DNA of 64,000 bases. Source: Candidatus Kosakonia sp. 282A-S69 (GTDB lineage Bacteria; Pseudomonadota; Gammaproteobacteria; Enterobacterales; Enterobacteriaceae). Below the pieces are notes generated by a model. That model saw only the letters and a list, made by a program, of their open reading frames with translations, ran no database searches and had not been told where the DNA came from. Location: positions 740,729 through 804,728 of the forward strand of contig NZ_JAROAU010000003.1 of NCBI RefSeq assembly GCF_029433855.1, given 5' to 3'. The position numbers were made by a program, and so were the translations under genes. The number at the start of each line of letters is the position of its first letter. The stretch's first letter is position 1. Shown in pieces: positions 11,084 to 20,221 of the stretch.

Positions 11084-12325
11084 ATGGCTGACTCCAGTCC
11101 TGAACGCCGTTTCACGCGTATCGATCGTCTTCCCCCCTATGTTTTTAATATTACTGCCGAACTGAAAATGGCTGCGCGACGCCGCGGCGAGGACATTATC
11201 GATTTCAGTATGGGCAACCCGGATGGCGCAACCCCGCCCCATATCGTGGAAAAACTCTGCACCGTGGCGCAGCGCCCCGATACGCACGGTTACTCCACCT
11301 CGCGTGGTATTCCGCGTCTGCGGCGGGCTATTTCGCGCTGGTATCAGGATCGTTACCAGGTGGATATCGATCCGGAAACGGAAGCGATTGTCACCATCGG
11401 CTCGAAAGAGGGGCTGGCGCACCTGATGCTGGCGACGCTGGATCACGGTGATACCGTGCTGGTGCCGAACCCGAGCTATCCGATCCATATCTACGGCGCG
11501 GTGATCGCCGGCGCGCAGGTGCGATCGGTGCCGCTGGTGGAGGGGGTCGATTTCTTCAATGAGCTTGAGCGGGCGATCCGCGAGAGCTATCCGAAGCCGA
11601 AGATGATGATTTTAGGCTTCCCGTCGAACCCAACTGCGCAGTGCGTGGAGCTGGAGTTCTTCGAAAAAGTTGTAGCGCTGGCAAAGCGTTACGATGTGCT
11701 GGTGGTACACGATCTGGCCTACGCCGATATCGTGTTTGATGGCTGGAAAGCGCCCTCCATTATGCAGGTGCCCGGCGCGCGCGATGTGGCCGTCGAGTTC
11801 TTCACCCTGTCGAAAAGTTACAATATGGCGGGCTGGCGCATTGGCTTTATGGTCGGCAACCCGACGCTGGTCAACGCGCTGGCACGCATCAAAAGCTACC
11901 ACGATTACGGCACCTTCACGCCGCTGCAGGTTGCGGCTATCGCGGCCCTGGAAGGGGATCAGCAGTGCGTGCGCGATATCGCCGCGCAGTATAAGCGTCG
12001 CCGCGATGTGCTGGTCAAAGGGCTGCATGAAGCAGGCTGGATGGTCGAAATGCCGAAAGCCTCTATGTACGTCTGGGCGAAAATTCCGCAACCCTATGCG
12101 GCGATGGGCTCGCTGGAGTTTGCGAAAAAGCTGCTGAAGGAGGCGAAAGTGTGCGTCTCGCCCGGCATCGGTTTCGGTGATTATGGCGACACCCATGTGC
12201 GCTTTGCACTGATTGAGAACCGCGATCGTATCCGCCAGGCGGTGCGCGGCATCAAAGCGATGTTCCGCGCCGACGGCCTGCTTCCCGTGACGCCAAAAGG
12301 GGCGGCGGAAGAGACCCAGCCATAA
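11084..12325 (+). CDS. alaC: Glutamate-pyruvate aminotransferase AlaC
   Basis: A 413-residue PLP-dependent class I/II aminotransferase. The PLP lysine is in [13 protein letters not shown], with the Asn/Tyr anchors in GFPSNPTAQ and [12 protein letters not shown]. It transfers the amino group of glutamate to pyruvate and is a main source of L-alanine. The sequence is nearly identical to E. coli AlaC apart from its last dozen residues. It stands alone and ends at a strong terminator. Confidence 0.97.
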   Translation: MADSSPERRFTRIDRLPPYVFNITAELKMAARRRGEDIIDFSMGNPDGATPPHIVEKLCTVAQRPDTHGYSTSRGIPRLRRAISRWYQDRYQVDIDPETEAIVTIGSKEGLAHLMLATLDHGDTVLVPNPSYPIHIYGAVIAGAQVRSVPLVEGVDFFNELERAIRESYPKPKMMILGFPSNPTAQCVELEFFEKVVALAKRYDVLVVHDLAYADIVFDGWKAPSIMQVPGARDVAVEFFTLSKSYNMAGWRIGFMVGNPTLVNALARIKSYHDYGTFTPLQVAAIAALEGDQQCVRDIAAQYKRRRDVLVKGLHEAGWMVEMPKASMYVWAKIPQPYAAMGSLEFAKKLLKEAKVCVSPGIGFGDYGDTHVRFALIENRDRIRQAVRGIKAMFRADGLLPVTPKGAAEETQP

Positions 12326-12328
12326 AAA

Positions 12329-12356
12329 AAGGAGCCGTATGGCTCCTTATTTTTTT
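12329..12356 (+). terminator. Terminator of alaC
   Basis: AAGGAGCC-GTAT-GGCTCCTT stem followed by a T-rich run (ATTTTTTT). Confidence 0.9.
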
Positions 12357-12373
12357 CTGCGCTATGGCTCAGG

Positions 12374-12445
12374 CTAGATCATCAGGGCGAATGTGCCGGC
12401 CCACACGATAACCATCACCGATATGCCCATAAAGAAATATTTCAC
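12374..12445 (-). CDS. ypdK: Small membrane protein YpdK (23 residues)
   Basis: A one-helix protein reading MKYFFMGISVMVIVWAGTFA then LMI. It differs from E. coli YpdK at about one residue and keeps the same place beside alaC. A GTG start at 12445 has GGAG eight bases upstream; an in-frame ATG two codons earlier would leave only two bases between GGAG and the start, so the ribosome site decides for GTG. Function unknown; presumably inserted in the inner membrane. Confidence 0.88.
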   Translation of the reverse strand: MKYFFMGISVMVIVWAGTFALMI

Positions 12446-12849
12446 GTTCATCGCTCCGCACACAAAGTATGCATTAATGATCTGTCAGGACTGAGTATAG
12501 AGAGGTGAAACTACGCCAAAATGAAAATGAGAATTTTCTCCCTTTCGGCCACAGCGCCATCTCAGAATTTCCGGTGAATTCATCACCAAACGGGGGCTAA
12601 TGTACGCTTAATTTTTTGCCCTTACAAGAGCCTTTTTTCTATTTAATTTTAGCAACTTACAATGTGTCGGGCTTTGGCGACACAATACTTTCGCTGCTAA
12701 ATAAATTGCCCTTGGGCGACGGTTTTTTGGCGTAGCTGAAACGGTTCATTGGCGCTTGAAATATAAGGCGAATTTTATGTGCGGCATCACAGTTTGCGGT
12801 TTGCAGCCGTGTTAATAGCGGGAGCGCCCACAGCAAACGCGCCGCAGAG

Positions 12850-12888
12850 TTGACAAGCGAATCATTATGCAAATAAATGTCTATACAA
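12850..12888 (+). promoter_or_regulatory. hutIGC promoter with HutC-type operator
   Basis: A perfect -35 TTGACA (12850-12855) is followed, around the expected -10/+1, by TGTCTATACAA (12878-12888). The same 11-bp core occurs in reverse orientation (TTGTATAGACA, 15948-15958) before hutU. This matches the TGTATATACA type of operator known for HutC. The -10 itself is weak. Upstream, 12446-12849 holds no gene I can support. Confidence 0.75.
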
Positions 12889-12907
12889 CACATGACAAGA
12901 GAATCGT

Positions 12908-14134
12908 ATGATTGAGCTGACCTCTGACGACCATCTGTGGCGTAACGCGAGGCTTGCGACCATGGACCCCACGCGGGCAGAACCGTATGGCCTGCTTGAG
13001 CACCATGCCATCGTGGTGCGTGACGGGCAGATCCGGGCGATTGTGCCGGAGCGTGAACTGCCCGCTAAGGTCCTGCAGAGCAGCGATCTGCAAGGTCGTC
13101 TGGTGACGCCGGGTTTAATCGACTGTCATACCCACCTTATTTTTGCCGGAAACCGCGCCCAGGAGTGGGAGCAGCGGTTAAACGGTGTCTCATATCAGCA
13201 GATTAGCGCCGAAGGCGGCGGCATTAACGCAACCGTGCGGGCGACGCGGGAATGTCCCGAAGGGGAACTACTGGAACTGGCGCAGCCGCGGCTGGCACGG
13301 CTGATGCGCGAAGGGGTCACCACCCTTGAGATTAAATCGGGCTATGGGCTGGATTTAGCCAGCGAAGAGAAGATGCTGCGCGTCGCCGGCACGCTGGCGC
13401 AAAACAATAGGGTTGAGGTGAGCCGCACGCTGCTCGCCGCACACGCCGCGCCGCCGGAGTATAAAGCGGACCCGCAGGCTTATATTGAACTGGTTTGCCA
13501 CACCATTTTGCCGACTCTGGCGGAAAAAGGGCTGTTTGAGGCGGTGGACGCGTTTTGTGAAAACGTCGGCTTTACCCCGGCGCAAACCGGGCAGGTGTTT
13601 CGCGCCGCGCAGGCGCTCGGTATTCCGGTGAAAGGCCATGTCGAGCAGCTCTCCTCGTTGGGCGGCGCGGAGCTGGTTAGCCGCTTTGACGGCTTATCCG
13701 CCGACCATATCGAGTACCTGAGCGAATCGGGCGTGATGGCGATGCGTGCCAGCGGCACCGTTGCCGTCCTGCTGCCTGGCGCTTTCTATTTTCTTAATGA
13801 AACGCAAAAACCGCCGGTTGCCTTGCTGCGCCAGCAGGAGGTGCCGATGGCGGTGGCGACGGATTTCAACCCTGGCACCAGCCCGTTTGCCAGCCTGCAC
13901 CTGGCGATGAATATGGCCTGCGTAAAGTTTGCTCTGACGCCGGAAGAGGCCTGGGCGGGCGTTACGCGCCATGCCGCACAGGCGCTTGGTCGCCAGCATA
14001 CGCACGGTCAACTGGCCGCCGGGTTCGTCGCCGATTTTGTTGTCTGGGAAGCCAGTCACCCGGTGGAGATAATCTACGAGCCGGGTCGTAACCCGCTTTA
14101 TCAACGTATTTTCCGTGGTGAGGTGACGGCATGA
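12908..14134 (+). CDS. hutI: Imidazolonepropionase HutI
   Basis: A 408-residue amidohydrolase that opens 4-imidazolone-5-propanoate to N-formimidoyl-L-glutamate, third step of histidine breakdown. Metal ligands are visible in [29 protein letters not shown] and [11 protein letters not shown]. First gene of hutIGC; its stop overlaps the hutG start by 4 bp (ATGA). The ribosome site is poor (AGAGA before the ATG), so the exact start is a little uncertain; the [13 protein letters not shown] block that follows is conserved in the family. The operator lies 20 bp upstream. Confidence 0.95.
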   Translation: MIELTSDDHLWRNARLATMDPTRAEPYGLLEHHAIVVRDGQIRAIVPERELPAKVLQSSDLQGRLVTPGLIDCHTHLIFAGNRAQEWEQRLNGVSYQQISAEGGGINATVRATRECPEGELLELAQPRLARLMREGVTTLEIKSGYGLDLASEEKMLRVAGTLAQNNRVEVSRTLLAAHAAPPEYKADPQAYIELVCHTILPTLAEKGLFEAVDAFCENVGFTPAQTGQVFRAAQALGIPVKGHVEQLSSLGGAELVSRFDGLSADHIEYLSESGVMAMRASGTVAVLLPGAFYFLNETQKPPVALLRQQEVPMAVATDFNPGTSPFASLHLAMNMACVKFALTPEEAWAGVTRHAAQALGRQHTHGQLAAGFVADFVVWEASHPVEIIYEPGRNPLYQRIFRGEVTA

Positions 14135-15087
14135 ATCTATGGCAGCCGGTAGCGCCCGCCTGCTGGCAGGGCAGGGATGACAGCGGCGAAGCAGCAAACG
14201 CCCTGCGTCTGTTTCAGACCGTCACCCGGGCGGCGACTTTTGCCCCCGAAGCGCACCGCGGCAAGACGGCGCTGCTTGGCTTTGCCTGTGATGAGGGCGT
14301 TAAGCGCAACCAGGGGCGCGCGGGGGCGGCGAAGGGGCCATTTGCCCTGCGTAACGCGCTGGCAACGATGGCCAGCCACGCCGGGCATCAGCAGATAGTC
14401 GATTTAGGTAATATTGTCGCCCAGCCGGAGGCGCTGGAGCAGGCGCAGCAGGTGCTGCATGATGCGGTGCTCGCCTGCCAGCAGGCGCAGATGCGCACGC
14501 TGGTGTTTGGCGGAGGGCATGAAACAGCATTTGGCCACGGCTCGGCGATCCTTGATGCTTTCCCGCATGAGCAGGTCGCCATTATCAACCTCGATGCGCA
14601 CCTTGATTTACGCCAGGCGGCGCGCGCCAGCTCCGGCACGCCGTTTCGTCAGCTGGCGCAGCAGTGCGACACCCAGCAGCGCGGCTTTCACTATACGTGT
14701 TTCGGTGCCAGCCTGGCGGCCAACACCCAGGCGCTGTGGGATGAAGCGACGCGCCGCAATGTGACGGTGATTGAGGATCTGGCGCTGTTAAACGCCTTTG
14801 AAACCGAAGCGCTACCCGAAATTAAACGCCTCATTGAGCAGTACGACAGGATCTATCTCACCATCGATCTTGACGTGCTGCCCGCCTGGGAGATGCCTGC
14901 CGTTTCCGCACCGGCGGCGCTGGGTGTGCCGATGCATCTGCTGCTGCGCATTATCGAGCCGCTGTGTCGCAGCGGCAAAGTGCAGGCGGTGGATCTGGTG
15001 GAGCTCAATCCGGCGTTCGATCACGCAGGGCAGGGCGCGAAAGCCGCCGCCCGGCTGGCCTGGCAAATCCTGCACTGGTGGCAGTGA
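14131..15087 (+). CDS. hutG: Formimidoylglutamase HutG (arginase family)
   Basis: A 318-residue manganese-dependent ureohydrolase that splits N-formimidoyl-L-glutamate into L-glutamate and formamide, the final step of the pathway. Mn ligand motifs are complete: [19 protein letters not shown] and [14 protein letters not shown]. Coupled to hutI by a 4-bp overlap and 40 bp from hutC. With this enzyme the pathway releases formamide, as in Klebsiella and Salmonella, not the two-step route through formylglutamate. Confidence 0.95.
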   Translation: MNLWQPVAPACWQGRDDSGEAANALRLFQTVTRAATFAPEAHRGKTALLGFACDEGVKRNQGRAGAAKGPFALRNALATMASHAGHQQIVDLGNIVAQPEALEQAQQVLHDAVLACQQAQMRTLVFGGGHETAFGHGSAILDAFPHEQVAIINLDAHLDLRQAARASSGTPFRQLAQQCDTQQRGFHYTCFGASLAANTQALWDEATRRNVTVIEDLALLNAFETEALPEIKRLIEQYDRIYLTIDLDVLPAWEMPAVSAPAALGVPMHLLLRIIEPLCRSGKVQAVDLVELNPAFDHAGQGAKAAARLAWQILHWWQ

Positions 15088-15127
15088 TATACTCGCCTGA
15101 CTAATAACAATAAGGAATTACCGCGCT

Positions 15128-15865
15128 ATGTATTCACCCCGCCCCCGGGTAGCCCCGGCCACCGCGCCCGTCCCCTTTTACGAGAAGGTTAAGCAGGCCA
15201 TCAGCGAGAAGATCGCCGCCGGTATCTGGCGTCCGCACGACCGCATCCCCTCTGAAGCGGAGCTGGTGGCGCAGTTTGGTTTTAGCCGCATGACCATCAA
15301 CCGCGCGGTGCGCGCGCTGACCGATGAGGGGTTACTGGTGCGCTTGCAGGGCGTCGGCACTTTTGTCGCTGAGCCGAAAGGGCAATCGGCGCTGTTCGAA
15401 GTGCGCAGCATCGCCGATGAGATTGCCGACCGTCACCATCAGCACCACTGCGAAGTGCTGCTGCTGGAGGCGCGCGCCGCCGATACCACCCAGGCCGCGG
15501 CGCTAGACGTGGCGGAAGGGACTCGCATTTTTCACTCGCGCATGGTGCATTTTGAGAATGGGATGCCGGTACAAATTGAGGAGCGCTGGGTCAATGCCAC
15601 CGTAGTGCCGGAGTATCTGCACCAGGATTACACGCAGACCACCGCCCATGCTTATTTGTCGCTGATTGCGCCGCTCACTGAAGGGGAGCACATTGTCGAA
15701 GCGGTTCATGCGGCAGCCGACGACTGCCGCTTGTTGCAGATCCAGGAGCACGATCCCTGCCTGCTGATCCGCCGACGCACCTGGTCGAGGTCGCAGATTG
15801 TCTCCCACGCCAGCCTGCTTTATCCCGGCTCCCGCTACCGCTTACAAGGCCATTTCGGCTCCTGA
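15128..15865 (+). CDS. hutC: Histidine utilisation repressor HutC (GntR family)
   Basis: A 245-residue GntR/HutC regulator. An N-terminal winged helix (about 20-85, including DRIPSEAELVAQFGFSRMT) is followed by a UTRA ligand domain that in this family binds urocanate. It represses hutIGC and hutUH; matching operator cores are seen before hutI and hutU. Being the last gene of hutIGC it is probably autoregulated. It begins MYSPRPRVAPATAPVPFYEK, with AGGAA upstream of the ATG. Confidence 0.95.
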   Translation: MYSPRPRVAPATAPVPFYEKVKQAISEKIAAGIWRPHDRIPSEAELVAQFGFSRMTINRAVRALTDEGLLVRLQGVGTFVAEPKGQSALFEVRSIADEIADRHHQHHCEVLLLEARAADTTQAAALDVAEGTRIFHSRMVHFENGMPVQIEERWVNATVVPEYLHQDYTQTTAHAYLSLIAPLTEGEHIVEAVHAAADDCRLLQIQEHDPCLLIRRRTWSRSQIVSHASLLYPGSRYRLQGHFGS

Positions 15866-15947
15866 GCGCTGCCGCCAGCAAAAGCGTGATTGTTAGCGCA
15901 CTATCAGAAAAATGTATCTCGAGTGTTAAAACCTGCCTTGCGTGTAA

Positions 15948-15958
15948 TTGTATAGACA
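15948..15958. promoter_or_regulatory. HutC-type operator upstream of hutU
   Basis: TTGTATAGACA, the exact reverse complement of the core before hutI, placed 46 bp ahead of the hutU start. The surrounding 139-bp gap after hutC also contains TGTGTTTACACA (15964 onwards), a small inverted repeat of unknown meaning. Confidence 0.75.
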
Positions 15959-16004
15959 AGTATATGTGTTTACACACTCATCGCGTGATTTCAGGAGAAC
16001 AACG

Positions 16005-17687
16005 ATGTCGCATATCCCCTCTCGCCCGCAGGCGATCCGCGCTCCGCGAGGTACGGCACTGACGGCCAAAAGCTGGCTGACCGAAGCGCCGCTGCGCATG
16101 TTAATGAACAACCTCGACCCGGAGGTGGCAGAAAACCCGCAGGCGCTGGTGGTGTATGGCGGTATCGGGCGTGCGGCGCGTAACTGGGAGTGCTACGACG
16201 CCATCGTTAAGGCACTCACTCTGCTCGAACAGGATGAAACGCTGCTGGTGCAGTCCGGCAAACCGGTCGGCGTGTTTAAAACCCACGAGAACGCGCCGCG
16301 CGTATTAATTGCTAACTCTAACCTCGTGCCGCACTGGGCCAGCTGGGAGCACTTTAACGAACTGGATGCAAAAGGGCTGGCGATGTATGGCCAGATGACC
16401 GCCGGGAGCTGGATCTACATCGGCAGCCAGGGGATCATCCAGGGTACCTATGAAACCTTTGTTGAAGCCGGGCGTCAGCACTACGGCGGTAACCTAACCG
16501 GGCGCTGGGTGTTAACCGCTGGTCTGGGCGGCATGGGCGGCGCGCAGCCGCTGGCAGCGACGCTGGCCGGGGCCTGTTCGCTGGTGATTGAGTGCCAGCA
16601 GAGCCGCATCGATTTTCGCCTGCGCACCCGCTATATCGATGAGCAGGCCACCTCCCTTGACGACGCGCTGGCGAGAATAAAACGCTACACCGCAGAGCGG
16701 CGGGCGGTTTCCGTGGCGCTCTGCGCCAACGCCGCCGACGTTTTGCCGCAGCTGGTGCAGCGCGGCGTGCGCCCGGATATGGTCACCGATCAAACCAGTG
16801 CCCACGATCCGCTGCATGGCTACCTGCCAGCGGGCTGGTCATGGGAAGAGTATCAACGCAGAGCGGAATCCGATCCGCAGCAGACCGTGCAGGCGGCGAA
16901 AGCGAGCATGGCCGAACACGTTAAGGCGATGCTCGCTTTTCAGCAGTTGGGCGTGCCGACCTTTGATTATGGCAACAACATTCGCCAGATGGCGAAAGAG
17001 ATGGGCGTAACCAACGCCTTCGATTTTCCCGGTTTTGTTCCCGCGTACATTCGCCCTCTCTTCTGCCGCGGCATTGGCCCGTTCCGCTGGGTGGCGCTCT
17101 CGGGTGACGCCGAAGATATCTACAAAACAGATGCCAAAGTAAAAACGATGATCGACGATCCGCACCTGCACCGCTGGCTGGATATGGCGCGCGAGCGTAT
17201 CCGTTTCCAGGGCTTACCGGCTCGCATCTGCTGGGTGGGGCTGGAGTGGCGGCAGAAACTGGGTCTGGCGTTTAACGAAATGGTGCGCAGCGGCGAGGTC
17301 TCCGCGCCGATTGTGATTGGCCGCGACCACCTCGACTCCGGCTCGGTCGCCAGCCCGAACCGCGAAACTGAAGCGATGCGCGACGGCTCCGATGCCGTCT
17401 CCGACTGGCCGCTGCTCAATGCGCTGCTTAACACCGCCAGCGGCGCAACCTGGGTCTCGCTGCACCACGGCGGTGGCGTTGGCATGGGCTTTTCACAGCA
17501 TGCGGGCATGGTGATTGTCTGCGACGGCAGCGATGAGGCAGCGGCGCGGATTGCCCGCGTGCTGCATAACGATCCCGCCACCGGCGTAATGCGCCATGCC
17601 GATGCCGGGTATGAAAGCGCCATTGCGTGCGCGGTTGAACAGGGGCTTAACTTACCGATGGTGGATGCCACCCAGGGGAAACGTTAA
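16005..17687 (+). CDS. hutU: Urocanate hydratase HutU
   Basis: A 560-residue cytosolic urocanase, using NAD+ as electrophile to convert urocanate to imidazolonepropionate. The NAD-binding stretch [17 protein letters not shown] and the conserved active region [16 protein letters not shown] are present. I start at the ATG at 16005 with AGGAGAACAACG before it; the longer frame would add 19 residues reading over the operator region. Its stop and the hutH start share one base (TAATG). Confidence 0.96.
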   Translation: MSHIPSRPQAIRAPRGTALTAKSWLTEAPLRMLMNNLDPEVAENPQALVVYGGIGRAARNWECYDAIVKALTLLEQDETLLVQSGKPVGVFKTHENAPRVLIANSNLVPHWASWEHFNELDAKGLAMYGQMTAGSWIYIGSQGIIQGTYETFVEAGRQHYGGNLTGRWVLTAGLGGMGGAQPLAATLAGACSLVIECQQSRIDFRLRTRYIDEQATSLDDALARIKRYTAERRAVSVALCANAADVLPQLVQRGVRPDMVTDQTSAHDPLHGYLPAGWSWEEYQRRAESDPQQTVQAAKASMAEHVKAMLAFQQLGVPTFDYGNNIRQMAKEMGVTNAFDFPGFVPAYIRPLFCRGIGPFRWVALSGDAEDIYKTDAKVKTMIDDPHLHRWLDMARERIRFQGLPARICWVGLEWRQKLGLAFNEMVRSGEVSAPIVIGRDHLDSGSVASPNRETEAMRDGSDAVSDWPLLNALLNTASGATWVSLHHGGGVGMGFSQHAGMVIVCDGSDEAAARIARVLHNDPATGVMRHADAGYESAIACAVEQGLNLPMVDATQGKR

Positions 17688-19222
17688 TGAACAGTACGCT
17701 ACACCTTATTCCCGGCCAGTTGACGCTGGCGCAGCTGCGCGACGCCTGGCGGCAGCCGCTGCACGTTACCCTCGATGAAAGTGCCTTTGCCGCCATTGAA
17801 GCGAGTGTTGCCTGCGTAAACGCCATCATGACTGAGGGGCGCACGGCGTATGGCATCAACACCGGCTTTGGCCTGCTGGCGCAGACGCGTATCGCTACCG
17901 ACGATCTGGAAAACCTGCAACGCTCGCTGGTGCTCTCCCACGCCGCCGGCGTCGGCGAACCGCTGGATGAGGCGATGGTGCGCCTGATGATGCTGCTGAA
18001 AATCAACAGCCTGGCGCGCGGCTTCTCCGGCATCCGTTTACAGGTGATTCAGCTGCTGGTGGAGATGCTCAACGCCGGTCTCTACCCGTGGATACCGGCG
18101 AAAGGCTCCGTTGGCGCTTCAGGCGATCTTGCGCCGCTGGCACATCTCTCCCTGACGCTGCTTGGCGAAGGTAAAGCGCGCTTTGAGGGGGAGTGGCTGC
18201 CCTCCAGCGAGGCGCTTAAACGCGCCGGCCTGGCACCGCTGACGCTGGCGGCAAAAGAGGGGCTTGCCCTGCTGAACGGTACGCAAACCTCCACCGCATT
18301 TGCGTTGCGCGGGCTGTTTGAAGCCGAAGATCTCTTCGCCTCGGCGGTAGTGTGCGGGGCGCTGACCACCGAAGCGGCGCTTGGCTCGCGTCGGCCTTTT
18401 GATGCACGCATTCACGAAGTGCGCGGTCAGCGCGGGCAGATGGACGCCGCTGCGCTCTACCGCCATTTGCTGACTGATGACAGCGCGATTGCGCAGTCGC
18501 ATCACAACTGCAATAAGGTGCAGGATCCCTACTCATTACGCTGCCAGCCGCAGGTGATGGGCGCATGTTTAACGCAGCTGCGCTTTGCTGCCAGCGTGCT
18601 GTTAACCGAGGCCAATGCGGTTTCCGATAACCCGTTAGTCTTTGCCGCCGAAAACGAGGTTATCTCCGGCGGCAACTTCCACGCCGAGCCGGTGGCAATG
18701 GCCGCCGACAACCTCGCGCTGGCGATTGCCGAAATCGGCGCGCTGGCGGAGCGGCGCATCGCTCTGCTGATGGACAGCCATATGTCGCAGTTGCCGCCCT
18801 TCCTGGTGAAAAACGGCGGCGTGAACTCCGGGTTTATGATCGCCCAGGTGACGGCAGCAGCGCTGGCGAGTGAAAACAAAGCGCTGGCGCACCCGCACAG
18901 CGTCGACAGCCTGCCGACCTCCGCCAATCAGGAGGATCACGTCTCAATGGCACCTGCCGCCGGTCGTCGCCTGTGGGAGATGGCAGCGAATACGCGCGGC
19001 GTGATTGCCGTCGAGTGGCTGGCCGCCTGCCAGGGGCTCGATATGCGCGAAGGCTTAACCACCAGCCCGCTGCTGGAACAGGCCCGCGGCCTGCTGCGCG
19101 AGGAGGTCACACACTATGCGCAGGACCGCTTCTTCGCCCCCGATATTGAGGCCGCCATAACGCTGCTCAGCGCTGGTCATCTGCGGCAGCTGCTGCCAGA
19201 CATACTCTCCCCCACCAGCTGA
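17687..19222 (+). CDS. hutH: Histidine ammonia-lyase HutH
   Basis: A 511-residue histidase that removes ammonia from histidine to give urocanate, the first step of the pathway and source of the inducer. The Ala-Ser-Gly triad that cyclises into the MIO cofactor is at residues 144-146 ([16 protein letters not shown]). It also has [11 protein letters not shown] and [14 protein letters not shown]. Overlaps hutU by one base, so translation is coupled. Followed by a strong terminator. Confidence 0.97.
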   Translation: MNSTLHLIPGQLTLAQLRDAWRQPLHVTLDESAFAAIEASVACVNAIMTEGRTAYGINTGFGLLAQTRIATDDLENLQRSLVLSHAAGVGEPLDEAMVRLMMLLKINSLARGFSGIRLQVIQLLVEMLNAGLYPWIPAKGSVGASGDLAPLAHLSLTLLGEGKARFEGEWLPSSEALKRAGLAPLTLAAKEGLALLNGTQTSTAFALRGLFEAEDLFASAVVCGALTTEAALGSRRPFDARIHEVRGQRGQMDAAALYRHLLTDDSAIAQSHHNCNKVQDPYSLRCQPQVMGACLTQLRFAASVLLTEANAVSDNPLVFAAENEVISGGNFHAEPVAMAADNLALAIAEIGALAERRIALLMDSHMSQLPPFLVKNGGVNSGFMIAQVTAAALASENKALAHPHSVDSLPTSANQEDHVSMAPAAGRRLWEMAANTRGVIAVEWLAACQGLDMREGLTTSPLLEQARGLLREEVTHYAQDRFFAPDIEAAITLLSAGHLRQLLPDILSPTS

Positions 19223-19229
19223 ACATCCT

Positions 19230-19257
19230 GCCCGGCACAGAAGCCGGGCTTTTTTTG
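19230..19257 (+). terminator. Terminator of hutUH
   Basis: GCCCGGC-ACAGAA-GCCGGGC stem followed by TTTTTTT. Confidence 0.92.
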
Positions 19258-19397
19258 CCTGCTAAACAGCTTATCCAGACCGCACTCACCTTCGCGCCAT
19301 GACGGCTATCACGGCGCGGCGCTAGCGGCTTCCGGTTAGTTCACGGATTTAGTAAATTGAGCCACGGAAACTGAAATCACACAGAAGGGAAGGCCGG

Positions 19398-20030
19398 GTG
19401 AGCGGGAAAATTGATTATCAGATTGAGAAATACAGCTTTGCTGATGTCGCCGGTACGCCGCGCCTGGCGCAGCAGTGGCGCGATGTGCTGGATGAGTGCC
19501 GCCAGCTTAACGCCGGAGCCGAAGAGCGGCTGCGCATCGCGCTGCTCAATGTCGATTATGTTACCAGCTTTGAGCTTCCCTTCCGTTTACTTCTGACCCG
19601 CGCGCCGCAGCTGATTGCCGCGCTGCGCGAGGAATTCAGCCTGGCGCAGAAAAATGTCATCTTTAACGGCAAGCGCTTTGGCTGCGTCTACAGCCTGAAA
19701 ACCGATTTAAGCGACATTCCCGATACCTTCCAGTATCGTCTGGCGACCCGCATTCGGCGCATCGATGCCACCGGTGCGACGGCCGCGCCCTATCAGCAGA
19801 TCGCTAAAGAGGTAAAAGCCCCGCGCGAGCGCCTGAAGCTGGCACTCGAGTCGGGGTTGCAGGTGACAGCACTGGACGGGCTCTTCTGGTTTGGGCTGCA
19901 ACGCATTGCGGCAGATGTGCAGCGGCTGCGCAAAAGCGGGATGGCGATCGCCACCGCCGAAACCGAGGTGTTCGACGATCTCACCGGCACCACGCGGCTG
20001 ATGCCTGTTTACCGCCGCGTCGAAAAATAG
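19398..20030 (+). CDS. Unrecognised 210-residue protein, possible C-terminal winged helix
   Basis: An intact frame starting with GTG, with AAGGGAAGG just upstream, so translation is credible. The protein is soluble, charged and without signal peptide: a helical first half (QQWRDVLDECRQLNAGAEER) and a middle rich in Arg/Ala. The end, RLRKSGMAIATAETEV and on to LMPVYRR, looks like the wing of a winged-helix DNA-binding fold, but I cannot name a family. It sits alone between hutH and the molybdenum hydroxylase genes in the same direction, 191 bp before the latter. A small hairpin (CCGCC-ATC-GGCGG, 20032-20044) follows its stop. A role in controlling its neighbours is only a guess. Confidence 0.6.
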   Translation: MSGKIDYQIEKYSFADVAGTPRLAQQWRDVLDECRQLNAGAEERLRIALLNVDYVTSFELPFRLLLTRAPQLIAALREEFSLAQKNVIFNGKRFGCVYSLKTDLSDIPDTFQYRLATRIRRIDATGATAAPYQQIAKEVKAPRERLKLALESGLQVTALDGLFWFGLQRIAADVQRLRKSGMAIATAETEVFDDLTGTTRLMPVYRRVEK

Positions 20031-20166
20031 CCGCCATCGGCGGTAAATTTATCAAAGTGATACACCTTTTCCCGGCTTGATAACGGTCAGGCAAACCCCT
20101 GCCTGTTTTTTATCCGTTATAGCCATTTTTTGCCCTGTTTCGTCTGTTTTTTGCCCGAAATGAAAG

Positions 20167-20182
20167 TGGCATAACCATTGCT
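20167..20182 (+). promoter_or_regulatory. Sigma-54 promoter of the molybdenum hydroxylase genes
   Basis: TGGCATAACCATTGCT fits every defined position of the sigma-54 consensus TGGCAYRNNNNTTGCW, with GG and GC ten bases apart. It lies 40 bp before the first ATG, giving a predicted start of transcription near 20193. I could not identify an upstream activator site; the activator is not encoded in this window. Confidence 0.75.
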
Positions 20183-20221
20183 TATAGCACTCATCCTTTT
20201 GCTAGTGGAGAGCGCATAACA

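Noticed and set aside
15866-16004. 19-residue N-terminal extension of HutU
   Set aside because: Reads over the operator region and lacks a ribosome site; urocanases start near MSHIP-type sequence.
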